Positions 10,532 to 22,000 of a DNA stretch of 50,754 bases are shown here, in pieces. Positions within the stretch are counted from its first letter, which is position 1, and every line of letters begins with the position of its first letter. Where the stretch lies: the NCBI GenBank assembly GCA_039111635.1, contig JBCAQO010000050.1:1-50754 (forward strand), read 5' to 3'. Position numbers and translations under genes: made by a program. The notes beneath the pieces were generated by a model. The model worked only from the letters and a program-made list of their open reading frames with translations. It did not search any database and had not been told where the DNA came from. This DNA comes from Heterobasidion occidentale (lineage: Eukaryota > Basidiomycota > Agaricomycetes > Russulales > Bondarzewiaceae).

Positions 10532-13500
10532 GTGCCATGTTTGGGTTTGCAGGGCATTACCCTTTTATTTACGGTAGACCTGTTGTCACTTTACTTCACG
10601 GTCCTGGTTCAGCGGTGCTATGTCAAGCAATACAGCATGTTTTCCAGCTACCTGCAGGAGGCGTGCAAGAAAATCACAAGGAAGATTAGATTACCGAGGT
10701 CGGAATTAGACCGAATCGCACATGTTCTCTCAATCTCAGCTAAAGCCAAAATCTCAGAAAGCCCCGAGGACCGGTTCTCAGGAACAATGTATAAGCAAGT
10801 CAACCAAAAAGTCAAGCTGGTGGCTAGGACTTTCCCGGAGTTTGCCAGAATCATGAGACAATATCCAGAGGACCCACTGCTTAGTCTGCCAATATTAACA
10901 CCACATCCTCCGGAATTTAAGCCAACAGAGAGGATTTCAGAGGAGAGAATAAAGATGCTGCTAATTAATGAAGAAGGATGGCTATGGCCTGAGGAAATCA
11001 AGTTATTCTAGCATATTATGGTATTAAATCAAAATGCGCTAGCTTTTGAAGAAGACCAAAGAGGGACTTTTAAGGAGTCATACTTCTCTCCATACATTAT
11101 TCCAGTTGAACCTCATATGCCTTGGGTATATAAAAATATTCCCATACCTCCAGGAATTAAAGACAAAGTAATCCAGTTGCTTAAGGACAAAATGAAGGCA
11201 AGAGTATATAAACATAGTCAATCAGCATATCGGTCTAGATGGTTCTGCATTTTGAAGAAGAATGGGAAGCTGAGGATATTTCATGATCTACAGCCTTTAA
11301 ACAAGGTTAACATTTGAGACGCGGGGTTACCACCAATTGTTGATGACTTTGTGTAACCATTTGTGGCCAAAGCATGCACTACAGTTTTTGATCTATTTTG
11401 GGGATTTGATAGAAGAATAGTGCATCCAGATAGCAGAGACTTGACAGCTTTCTTGACACCTCTGGGAGCACTTAGGTTGACTTTAATGCCTATGGGATTT
11501 ACCAATTTGGTCACAGAATTTCAAAATAGCATGGTTTTTTTCTACAGGACAAAATTCCAGATAAAGCCAACATTTTCATCAATGACTTAGGAATTTCAGG
11601 ACCAGACACTATATATCCTGATAAAAATAGAAAGCCAGAAGTTCTCAAGGAAAACCTAGGGATTAGAAGATTTATTTGAGAGCATGCAGTCAACGTACAT
11701 AGGATTATGTATTGAATAAAGCATGCAGGGGGGACTTTTTTGCCAAACAAGGCACAAATTTGCAGAAAGGAAGTGGTCATTGTCGGGCAGAAGTGTACTC
11801 CAGATGGAAGGAAACCAGAAGACAAGAAAGTGGAGAAAATTCTTAAATGACCAGCTCTGGCTTTGGTCAAAAAAGTGCACGGCTTCCTAGGATTATGCGG
11901 GACGGTCAGACTTTGGATTCCTAATTACTCTCAAATATCCAGGCCGCTTACAGAACTTGTGTGGAAGAACACAGAATTTATTTAAGATGATAGGAGGGAA
12001 AGGGCTTTCAATACACTCAAGCAACTTGTATTGTTAGTGCCAGCTCTTAGGCCAATTGACTATGAATCAGAAAATCCTATTATCCTATCAGTCGATTCCA
12101 GCTACATTGCTGTAGGATTTATCCTATCTCAGCTCGACAATGAAGGAAGAAGACAGCCAGCTTGGTATAGATAGTTGCTAATGAGCAAAGTTGAATCTAT
12201 ATATTCTCAGCCTAAGCTGGAATTATTTGGATTATACAGAGCACTCAGGCACTATAGGCTATACATTATAGGCGTCAAGAATCTTTATGTGGAATTAGAT
12301 GCAAAATACATCCAAGGAATGCTGAACTCACTGGACTTACAACCAAATGCAGCTATAAATTGGTGAATTCAAGGAATCTTGCTCTTTGATTTTACACTGG
12401 TCCATGTTCCAGCAAAAAGGTTCAAGGCTGAAGATGCCCTATCAAGAAGAAGACTAGGAGAAGATGAAGAACCAGAATTTGACGATGATAGCTGGTTAGA
12501 ATCTATTACTTATCATGTCGGCGGAGTAGGGAAAGAATACCCATCAGGAGTCATCCAAAAGACAAGAAGCTATCAGGTAGAAGTTCCATCTACATTTGCG
12601 GCAGCTATCTCTCAGGAGGAAAATCTGCAAGACAAATTCAAATTTTTGAGGACACTTCAATATCCAGGATATGTCAAGTCAACACAAGATGATAGAAGGT
12701 TTATACAGAAAGCTATTAAGTTCTTTATTCAGAAAGATAGCATGTTAAAAAAAATAGAGACAGGCCACCCTTAAAGGTCATCTTTGACAAGAACCAATGG
12801 TTGGATATTTTATCAAGAGCCCATGAAGGATTAGGGCACAGAGGAGAGCAAGTGGTGTTTGAAACCATTCAGATCAGATTCTTCTGGCCCCATATGTTCA
12901 ATGATGTGCATCACCATGTGCGATCATGTCATGAATGCCAACTTCAGAGCACCAAGAGAATAGAGGTTTCTCTTACTATCTCAATGCCTAGTACAGTCTG
13001 GAGCAAGATTTATGTCGACATCATGCTCATGCCACTTACTAAAAGGTACAGATATATTGTAGCAGCCAGAGACGATCTATCTAGGGCCTCGGAGTGACGT
13101 GCCTTGCGTAGGGCAGACTCTAAATCCCTGATGAAATTCTTCTGGGATCAAATCTATTGTCGTTATGGAGCAGTTGGTGAAGTCATCACAGATAATGGAT
13201 CAGAAGTTAAAGGGGCATTCAAGCTTCTTTTGGAACAAATGGGAATTCCTCAGATTACTATTTTACCCTATAACTCTAAAGCCAATAGAGTTGTTGAAAG
13301 AGGGCACTTTATCATCAGGGAATGAATTGTCAAGGCATGCAAAGGGAACATTGCGAAGTGGCCAGAGAAGGTTCAAGAAGCATTCTTTGCTGACAGGATC
13401 ACAACCAGCAAAGTCACAGGATTTTCACCATATTATCTCTTGCATGGAGTTCACCCAGTCTTGCCTTTTGACTTAACAGAATCCACATTTATGGTAAGGG

Positions 13501-13949
13501 GCTTCAAAAGCAGTATGTCAAGAGCAGATCTTTTAGCTTTGAGGATGCAGCAAATCTAGAAATGACAGACAGATTTGGATAGAGCAGCAGCCCAGCTGAC
13601 AAAATTTAGAATCAGATCGAAGGAGAAGTTTGAGAAGAAGTTCCAAAAGTGGATGTGATTGGGACCCTTCGACCCAGGAGACTTGGTTTTGGTGTGGCAT
13701 ACAGAAATAGAAAAGAGTCTAGACAGGAAAGCCAAGCCAAGATACAGAGGACCTTATCAAACAGTACAATGTAATCAAGGTGGTGCCTACATTCTTAATG
13801 AGTTAAGCGGAGAAATTATGAGGGAGAAATATGCAGCGTTCAGGATTCTGCCATACATTGCCAGAGACAAGAAGGCTCAAAGAATTATACAGGCTAGATA
13901 CAGAGGAGAGGACACAGAATCTGAAGGCAGCAGCTCAGAGGAGGAAGAC
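10532..13949 (+). pseudogene. pol: Ty3/Gypsy pol remnant (RT, RNase H, integrase)
   Basis: Retrotransposon polyprotein fragments in one order on the + strand. RT: SAYRSRWFCILKKNGKLRI and HDLQPLNKV (11220-11310), LTPLGALRLTLMPMGFTN (11455-11505). The active site reads FIND at about 11570-11582 where FIDD is expected, so a catalytic Asp is lost. RNase H-like: ILSVDSSYIAVGFILSQLD (12085-12140). Integrase zinc-binding part: AHEGLGH and SCHECQ (12822-12945). Integrase core: IYVDIM, ITDNGSE and VERGH, so the D-D-E residues are still present. The final part has FDPGDLVLVWH (from 13666) and an acidic end. Many stops are TGA for CGA, TAG for CAG and TGA or TAG for TGG. Gag, protease and the 5' LTR were not found. 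Confidence 0.85.
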
Positions 13950-14068
13950 TAGAAATAGAAAAGAAGCTTGAGAACAGTGATCAAGAAGAAGCAGATTAAC
14001 ATGAGTTTGATGCTAAGGAATTAGAAGAAGAAGAAGCTTAGAAAATCAGGACACAAGCACACATAGGA

Positions 14069-14524
14069 ATGAAGGGGGAGGGAAACAGGGAAGTTGTTGA
14101 GCAGAAATTCCTCATTCCATTCACTATCATCTTCACCCTCAGAAACATGTCGTCTACCTCATCTACCATGAAACCTTTGCTTAAAATCAGACAAGGGATC
14201 AATATCTATTCATACAGTGCTGTACCGGTAACTACTGGGCAAAGCTCAACAACAGAAACGATCTGCATCATGGAGCATATGGAAGCAGACCCTTCCTCAC
14301 TATATTCACCAGCACCTATCTTAACGTGTGGGCTGATTCACCTGTTTGATGTGTCAGGGGGATTGAGAATAGATAAGAAGGTGTGGATCTTAGAGAAGGC
14401 AGGATTGGATGTGGTATGGGAAAGGAGGAGATTGTTGACAAGGTGTGAAGAAGAAGATGTTACGAACTGCTTGTTTAGTAACCCAAGAGTAACAGGTTCT
14501 TCCCTAGGTTGCACGATGGACTGA
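14069..14524 (+). CDS. Extra ORF downstream of the + strand Gypsy pol
   Basis: An open frame of 151 codons starting 120 bases after the pol remnant, on the same strand. It contains LLKIRQGINIYSYSAV, ICIMEHMEADPSSLY and GLIHLFDVSGG. It has no signal peptide or membrane segment, so it is not env-like. Its position suggests an accessory ORF of the same retrotransposon. A shorter frame on the other strand overlaps it. Function unknown. That it stays open while pol is full of stops may be chance over this length. Confidence 0.45.
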   Translation: MKGEGNREVVEQKFLIPFTIIFTLRNMSSTSSTMKPLLKIRQGINIYSYSAVPVTTGQSSTTETICIMEHMEADPSSLYSPAPILTCGLIHLFDVSGGLRIDKKVWILEKAGLDVVWERRRLLTRCEEEDVTNCLFSNPRVTGSSLGCTMD

Positions 14525-14581
14525 GTAATGGATGAAGTCTTGACTGTATTCAGAGGAATAATACAGGAGGGAGGAACAAAG

Positions 14582-15060
14582 TGTCCATATAGGAAGATAT
14601 GAACAAACAAAGGTTCGCAGTAGGAAGACTGCGAGATGACGAGGAGAATAGACTGAAGATCCTCAGCCTATTTTATAGGCCTTATATACTGTATGGGGTA
14701 TAGGGTAAGAGTCTGTGTGCCCCTCCGAGTATCCACTCTTAGAGAGCTGTGGTTGCTGTCTCTCTCAGCTGGTGCCTACTCTTGTACTTCTCCAGTCGCA
14801 CCAATCCATCCGGGTGCAACGAGGTGCTTACCCGTAAGCCCTAAGCCCATGGCATGTGAATGCCTATCTTATTAATCCACTATACCTATGACCCTATCAT
14901 ATATCCTCTACCGATGTCTTGAAGAACCATTGGTCCAGTCGGCTCCTAAGGATATGCCGAATACCTTGATGCACGCTCCGTAGTGGAGCCGCCTAGCATG
15001 TAATTCTTGAGCCATCAGTTAGACACGACCCTGGAGGGCCCCGATAGGTCAAGTCATAAC
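14582..15060 (-). mobile_element. LTR, probably the 3' LTR of the minus-strand Gypsy element
   Basis: Read on the minus strand it starts TGTTATGACTTGACC (at 15060) and ends ATATGGACA (at 14582). It contains a TATA box (GTATATAAGG) followed by a second AT-rich box and a pyrimidine-rich stretch, as expected for U3-R-U5. A purine tract (GAAAGGGGGTAA, minus strand, 15061-15072) lies directly upstream of the TG end, as expected for a 3' LTR. The other edge is also preceded by a purine tract on the + strand (AGGAGGGAGGAACAAAG), so the opposite orientation is not excluded. I did not find the matching 5' LTR. Confidence 0.65.
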
Positions 15061-15947
15061 ATTACCCCCTTTCTAGGTCCCAACTCCTGAGGGGACTACT
15101 CACCGCTAGCGAGCTTCATCGTCATTCCACGTACAATTGCTTTCTGGTCATCCAAGGATCGGAAGGTGTCTTTCCGATATGACTGCATTTTCTGGGGTGA
15201 AGACCAACTTACGTCATTTACAACACCTAGGAGTTTTCCATCTCCATTGACTGCATTTGATACAGGAGTGCCCCAGGAGTCTGACTGTGCCTCCATCAAT
15301 GTTTTTCTTCATTGGTACATTTTGATACGAGCTGCCGCTCAAGGTGGCTGCGTGTTTGGCTTTGCTGATGAAGAAGTTATCTCCCGCATATGCCCTATTT
15401 GATATTAACTTCCAGTAGGCATTTGGACGCAGGAGCCGCTCAATGCAGGACGACCTGCATGCATTTGATAACCCAGTCCAGCGTCTGGGATGGTATCCAG
15501 AAAGGTGTCACGTGTGAATGATTATGTGATGAATAGAAACGCGTCTGTGGATGTTTGCATTGTTATTTTTCAGAATGCCGAAGGCCATGCTTCAGTGTTT
15601 CCAGGATAGATCTTCTCCTCCGTGATCTCCGGTATCAAGGGGAACTCCAGGTGTGTGTGGGTTGATCGCTTTCTCAAGGCTTAGGCCCCAACCTATGTGA
15701 ATCCAGCAAGACCCCTTTGAAGATCCCTAACTCTGTCAGCCCCATACAGTGGCCCGTCCACGTTAGAGGTTGAGTGTTTGTCCAGTGTTTGTTTGTCACA
15801 TGAGAGCAAGCATGCAGCTGCGCTCCACGTATTGAACACAAGGTAAGGATTTTGAAGAATAGACTTGAACATCCATAGTCTCTTGAATAGACCTTGGTGT
15901 CCACATTGACGGTGATTATTGTGGGGTCAGCGTAAGGTATGTCCTGG

Positions 15948-17076
15948 TAGTTTAACATTGTGCCGGACATCCATAGTTTTGCGTCTTTGCCGATGTTGGC
16001 TAGTTTATCCTTAAGTCATTGCGGACTGAGGCTAGTTTATACTGAAGTTGTTGCGGACTGCCCTGCTAGTTTAAACAACAAGGTTGTTGCGGACCTATCC
16101 ATCTCCAATGTAGGAGTACCTATAAACAAGACAGTAGACTTTTCTGCACGCCAGAACATTCATCGGTGATGCGCATAGGGCCTTAGACCAGGTCCTACTT
16201 CTTGACAGGGTTCCCATTGAGGAAGAATGGTGACAGTTTATGCTATATCAAACTGGATAACTTATGGAGTAGTGCCAAAATATTTCTCATGTTTGGACAC
16301 TGCTCATGACCCTGTAAACAAAGGGCAGCCCATTTTAACGTCATGGGGGACGGCCATAGTTTATAGTCATTGTGGACGTCGGCTATTGCCTGGCTTGAAC
16401 CTCCTGAGCCTCAATAGATTTAATCCTCCGGGGTGAGGGTAGTTTAAGGTCATTTTGGACTGGTTAGTGTCCAAGGTTGTGGGCATCAACCACAACTCCT
16501 ATTTCTGAAGGAGCAAATAGTTTATCGTCATTGCGGACGGGGTAATGACTTTTCAAAGTCACCGCCCACAATCCCTGTGCTTGAAGAGACGATAGTTTAA
16601 CATCTTTGCGGACTATTGGGTCTGGAAGCGGTAATTCCAGCTCCAATATGGTCTCTAGAACAAAGGGACAATAGTTTAACGTCATTTCAGATGTTAAAGA
16701 AACCTGAGGCATGATCCTAGTTGCCTCTTGACTGGCCCTTGAAGCAGAATCCTTGCTTTGGACTTCAAGGGTAGAATGGGCGCACCATAGAGTAGTCGTG
16801 GTCCTGTAGGATGGCTGACGACCCACTTCATGTCCCTAAACCCCTCACACGGAATTGAACCGTGTCGACCCCATATTCTTTTACTGTAGACGTATGGAAT
16901 ATGGAAGTGCCTTGACCTAGTCGGCAGGGTTCTGCAATGGTGGGATCATCACTTCCACCATCTGCCAGAATACAACCATGCTCCGAGGATCTTGGTAGCT
17001 TTAGCGTCGTCCCGGACAATAACTAGTTTATAGTCATTGCGGACCAAGCCTTTCGTAGTTTTACATTGTTGCGGAT
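15948..17076. repeat. Array of interspersed 21-bp motifs
   Basis: Consensus on the + strand: TAGTTTA, two variable bases, GTCATTGCGGAC. Copies start at 15948, 15974, 16001, 16033, 16067, 16357, 16440, 16518, 16593, 16672, 16996, 17024 and 17056, with a variant at about 16333. Spacing falls in two modes: 26-34 bp in two tight clusters, and 75-83 bp in the middle block. Some copies have 5-7 extra bases in the variable part. The sequence between copies is not repeated. Confidence 0.8.
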
Positions 17077-17150
17077 GTAACATCCTTTTCTTGTCCATTT
17101 TTTTAACTACTTAATAAAATACAACCACTATATACATGCATCTTAATAGG

Positions 17151-17452
17151 GCCCCCTAATGTGGAAAAGACCCTGTAAAACTGGAGATCCAAAGTGGGAC
17201 ATCCAAACACCTGTCAGACCTTGACAGTGAGGTAGGGTCCACTGTTCCCCAACGGTGAACATGCAACACGATCTTTCCACAGGATTCTTGCATCATTCAT
17301 AGCTTTTTGGTCTCACCACAAGATCGAAAAGCCAGCATATCAGTACCAAGGTTATGTCGAATTGAGGACCTCCTAATGCGGAAAGGGTCCTGTAAAACTG
17401 GGGATCCAAGCGGGACATCTGTTCGCTTGTCAGAATACCTCTTGACAACGAG
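17151..17452. repeat. 80-85-bp direct duplication
   Basis: Two diverged copies at 17151-17232 and 17367-17452, about 215 bp apart. They share CCTAATG, CCTGTAAAACTGG and GATCCAA, then GGGACATC and CTTGACA. The intervening sequence is not repeated. Confidence 0.75.
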
Positions 17453-17659
17453 AGTGTTAAATGCTTGTCCTGTTCTACGGACCGTAGGGCTGAATGCAAA
17501 ATGGTCAGGTACTTCCCCTGCCTTCTTATCTTTTCACAGTTTAATGTCATGCAGAACATTAAAACACTTGATGTTCTGTGCATGAAACCGGTACCTGTGG
17601 TACAGAGGGTCCTTCCTCTTCGTCACCTTTCAAGACAAGGGGTTCCTCAACTCCCTTAT

Positions 17660-19071
17660 CTAATAACCTCCGCCAATGTCCCCATAATCCCCATACCCTT
17701 CGTCTGGCCTATAATAGGGGTCAATGTCATTGTAGTTCCAGTCTTTGACCTCGTCCCATGCATCTAGCTCTGCTCGAGTCTAAGCAGCAGTTCTTAGAGT
17801 CGGTCGCTGGCGGTCTTGAGCTCTTCTACCAGTGCGAGCATGCGTTCCTTCAGGTTGATGATGTTAAGGATGATCCAGAGTCAGTGGATCTTGCGGTTGA
17901 GTTCTTCAAGGACTGTCTCTTCTGGGTTGGGGTGTTGCCCTTGTCCTCTGGTTTCCTCGCCTCTCGTTCTTCCTGTATCTTGGGGGATGCTCCTCATTGC
18001 TGCCTCCGGCGTCCTGCCCAGCGGATTGTCCTGTTGACGTGGGATAAAGGGTCTCTCGGTCCCTCCATGCCTGCTGTTGTACTGTGGTCTAGAAGGGTTC
18101 TGTCTGGGCGGCTGCATCTCGACTACTCATAGTTGGTACTAGTCTTCTGGCTTTGTTGTCCCATGGTTGGATGCGGAATGGGTCAATTTGAACAGGAGGG
18201 GAGTGTACGTCGTCGGTGTTGGATATGAGGGCAGGTAGGAGCTCCAGATTGATGAAGGAAGAAAACTCATTGGGGTGGATGAGAAGGGCATATGCCCCAT
18301 TATTTCCTCTGGCATACCAGGAGGCGGCTTGATGATCATCTGCATAGGCCAAAAGCCTGACCTGGTTGCTTGTGTCCGCAAGGCGTTGGGGAATATTGCT
18401 GTTCTCACTTCTAGATTGCCCTGCAAAGAAGTTAGCGAGCCTTTGCAAGGCTAACGCTGTGGCCATCTGAATTACCGCCAAGATTGTGGTGTGCTGAAGT
18501 AATGCATCCCCTAGTCCTTCCAATTCTCGGGGGTGCAGATCTCTACCACCGGCAAGGGGTCCTCTGGTCCTGGTAGTCGGTGTACTAGTCGTTGCTGATT
18601 CTTGTACACCTGGTTTAGCAACTATAGACGATGCCAGGTCTGCAGGGTTTCTTGGTCCTCCTCCACTTCTCGTCTCCTGTCTTGTGTCTCCTTGAGCCAG
18701 CGTTGTTGTCGGTCGCGGAGGCGTTGACGGAGTAGGCCTTCCTTCCTCTTGACGTCCTTCATTGTGCTTTTCATGAGCTCTCTCAGCCCAAGGTGGGGCT
18801 CATAGTTCTGTTCGATCTTCAGCGGTGAGTGTGGCAAGATGGGTGGAGACTGGTATGGAAACTCCCTCTGGAGTTGTTGGACGGCCGCTTCAGCCAGGGT
18901 GTCCAGTGTCGTAATTGGCAACGGCCAGGATGATGTCTGGTGAGGGATTTCTTGATGGTGAGGAAGTAGTTCCTTCATCAATAAGCATAGCGCATCCAGG
19001 GGAGTAATTGAGGGAGGAGTGGTCGGACATGTACTGGGGGGAAGAATTCTTGCTTTAAGGGAGAGAGCCAT
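17660..19071 (-). pseudogene. Third ORF of the Gypsy element, after pol
   Basis: It starts at 19071, 20 bases downstream of the pol stop (19091-19093), and ends at TAG 17660-17662. The first 149 codons are open (MALSLKARILPPSTCPTTPP, then LDALCLLMKELLPHH, then a charged, probably coiled-coil stretch RLRDRQQRWLKETQDRRREV). A 144-codon frame in another phase follows (18523-18089: LANFFAGQ, QVRLLAYADDHQAASWYARG, FRIQPWD). The next part is Pro/Arg/Gln-rich (18117-17881) and the end is Asp/Tyr/Gly-rich (WNYNDIDPYYRPDEGYGDY). At least two frameshifts and some stops break it. Its original length was about 460 codons. There is no signal peptide or membrane segment, so it is not env-like. Function unknown; a nucleic-acid-binding or structural role is only a guess. 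Confidence 0.6.
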
Positions 19072-19090
19072 CTCCTTTTATATACCTTTT

Positions 19091-22000
19091 TTAGAGCTTA
19101 ATTGCCATAGGTCGGGGCTTGTCTGGATAGCTTTCGTGAAACTCATGAATCACCTCGTTGGCCATATCTTTGAGGAGGGCAAAGAGTTCCCAGGTGTTAT
19201 CTGCTTTGGAGTATCCGACCCACTTGATGAGGTATTTGGTTCCTCATCCTTGGCATTTTGAATCTAGAATGGCCTCCACTTCGTAGTGTTCTTCTTTATT
19301 CAGGATCCTGGGGCAGGTTTGGAGAAGTTCCTCCCATGGGCCTCTGTCTCGTGATATTCAGTGAGCACAGAGGCGTAAAATACCGGGTGTATCTTCCATG
19401 TTTCAGCTATTTTCAGCCAATAAGCCAGAGGGCCAATTCTTTTGGTCACTTGAAAAGGGCCATAACGCCTAGGTGCCAGCTTGAACTTTGGATGAGTCGT
19501 CCAAATGTGGGTTCCTTCTAACCAGACTTGGGTTCCTACTTCCCACTGTGGAAGTGTCCTGTGCAGGTCCTGGTCTTTGGCGTGCTACGCTGCTATCTAG
19601 AGACTGGCAGCCACATCTTCTTGGACTTCTTTGATTAGCTGTAAATGTTTGGTTACTGCAGGCACCTTGGTCTCCAACACTGAGTCGACTGAATATGGCA
19701 GATTGAAACCATAGAGAACTTCAAACGGTGACTTCCCGGTGGTGGAGTGTCTTCGGGTGTTATGGGAGAATTCTGCGAAGGGGAGCAAGTCTACCCAGTT
19801 ATCTTGGTGGTAGTTGCAGAATACCCGTAGGAACTGTTCAATTTTCTGGTTGACCTGTTCCGTTTCTCCATCCGTCTGGGGGTGATAAGCCGTGCTAAGG
19901 GCCAGAGTGATTCCCAGCCCTTTCCATAGTTCTCGTGTGAATTTCGCCACAAATTGGGGGCCTCTATCGGATACCACTTTGGTCAGCAGACCGTATCGTT
20001 TAAACACATTGTCCTGGAAGAGCATCGTGGTTTTTTCTGCCGTGATTGTCTTCTTACATGGAGTTATGACTATCCCTTTAGACAGGCCTTCGTCAACCAC
20101 TACGTTTATCGAGTCGTATCCTCTGCTTTCCAGGAGGTTTGTTACAAAATTGGTAGAGATGAAACACCAAGGGGCGTTCATGGTTTCCAGTGGTTGAATT
20201 GGCAGATGGGTTTTGTGGGGTAGATTCTTGGTGGATTGGCAAACTGCACATCCATCCACATATTGATGGACAAACTTGGTCATGCTTGACCACCAATAAT
20301 GGTGTTGTACCAACTCCAGGGTCTTTGCTTGGCCTGGATGTTCTGTAGCCATGGTGTCGTGGTGTGTTTTTACAATCATTCAACAAAGGAGGTCGTCCTT
20401 TGGGACACATATGTAACCATTATGCCTTGTTATGCCGTTTTCATGTGTCCATGTTCCTAGGTTGCCCATCATTGCTTTCAGTCCTTTTTCCAGCAATTTC
20501 TTGAGGGCTACATTGACTAGCAAATCGTGTTCTGAACGTGAGTGTTGAATAAGGGAGAGGATGTCCGAGGATACGAGTTCCGTTGCTTTAATGTGTATGC
20601 TTTTGCTTGGCTCTACCAAGGTTTCACTGGACTCGGTGAAAAGTTTGGACGGGAGCAGAGTCTGTGCATTGTTATCAGATTCCACCCCCTCACTAAGGTC
20701 TGGATGCCTGGACAGAGCATCAGCATGATTGGTTGTTCCCACCTTGTAGCTGAGCTAGAAGTCAAATTATGACAAAAACAGACTCCAGCGTGCTTGTCGC
20801 CTTAACAGGTCTCGCGCACGGTTTGAATATAAACCAGGTTCTTGTGGTCTGTCCAGACCTTAAAGGGGTGTCCCAGTTGCCTTGATGATTGCAAGGAGTT
20901 CACAATCATGCACGTCATAATTCCTTTCTGGGGGCGAAAACAATCCAGAGAGGTAGGCAACGGGGTGCCAGTCGTTATCAGGTCCTTCCTGTAAGAGGAC
21001 TGCACCATATGCGGAGAGGGAGGAGTTGGTAACTAGCCGGTAGGGACACATCAGATCAGGGTATAATAGGACGGGTTGACTGATGAAGGCTTTCTTCAAT
21101 CAGTCAAAAGCCTGTTGGCAGTCCTCGGTCCAGTCCCATTTTGTGTCTTTCTTGGTGAGGTCATGCAGGGGGCGAGCGATTAAGGAAAACTTGTCAATGA
21201 ATCACTGATAAAAATTCCCTAGACCTAAGAAAGAGCGGATGTTGTGGACTGTGCGAGGAATGGGCCATTTCTGAATGGCATTGATCTTCAAGTCCTCCAT
21301 TGCAATGTGATCTTTTGAAATGGTATATCCCAAGTAGTTTAACTTGTCCTTGTGGAATTTGCATTTCTCTGGTTTGAGATAGAGATCATTGTTGCGTAGG
21401 ATCTAGAGGACTTGTCAAACCACCACGATATATTCTGCCATGGTTTTTGTAAAGATGAGGATGTCGTCCATGTATACCGTGATTTTCCAGGCGAGGATGA
21501 GATCTTGGAAGATCATATTCATCATGGCCTGGAAGGTTGCCAGGGAATTGGTAAGCCCAAAGAACATTACTGTAGGTTCAAAGAGTCCTAAGGGCGTTAC
21601 AAAGGCTGCCTTGGATTTGTCCCCTTTTTTGATGCGCATGTTGTTATATCCCCACCGAACATCCAGCTTCAAGAATACAGTTGCCCCTCAGATAATATCC
21701 AGTAATTCTTGGATTAATGGCAGAGGGCAGACATTTTGAACGGTGTGTTCATTGAGGTGGCAATAATCCTGTACTGGGCGGAGCTTTCCATCCTTCTTGT
21801 TTATGAAGAAGAAGTAGGCCACGCTGTGTGCTGTCAATCGACATATTGTTCCCCTAGAAAGATGCTCTTTGACAAATTTTCCTAGCTCGTTGTGCTTCTC
21901 TGGGCTCAAGGGAAATATTCTTGGGGCCTGGGGTTTGAAGGACAGCTTAAGATCTATCGCATGATCCCATATAGTGTGTTTGGGGAGTCTCTGTGATCGT

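Larger units (their letters stand above)
15061..17659 (-). other. Long non-coding 3' region of the Gypsy element
   Basis: About 2.6 kb lies between the stop of the third ORF and the polypurine tract. No coding frame is convincing. It contains at least 14 copies of a 21-bp motif (15948-17076, plus a weak one at 17537), an 80-85-bp duplication (17151-17452) and a short exact match to conserved 18S rRNA sequence (16628-16648). Confidence 0.6.

Noticed and set aside
16848..16904. tRNA-like structure on the minus strand
   Set aside because: CACGG-loop-CCGTG looks like a T arm and an 8-bp hairpin lies next to it. However, there is no acceptor stem and the second loop is 18 nt, so it is not a tRNA gene.
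15948..17076. CRISPR-like array (short repeats with unique spacers)
   Set aside because: The sequence is eukaryotic, the repeats vary, the spacers range from a few bases to over 300, and no cas genes are present.
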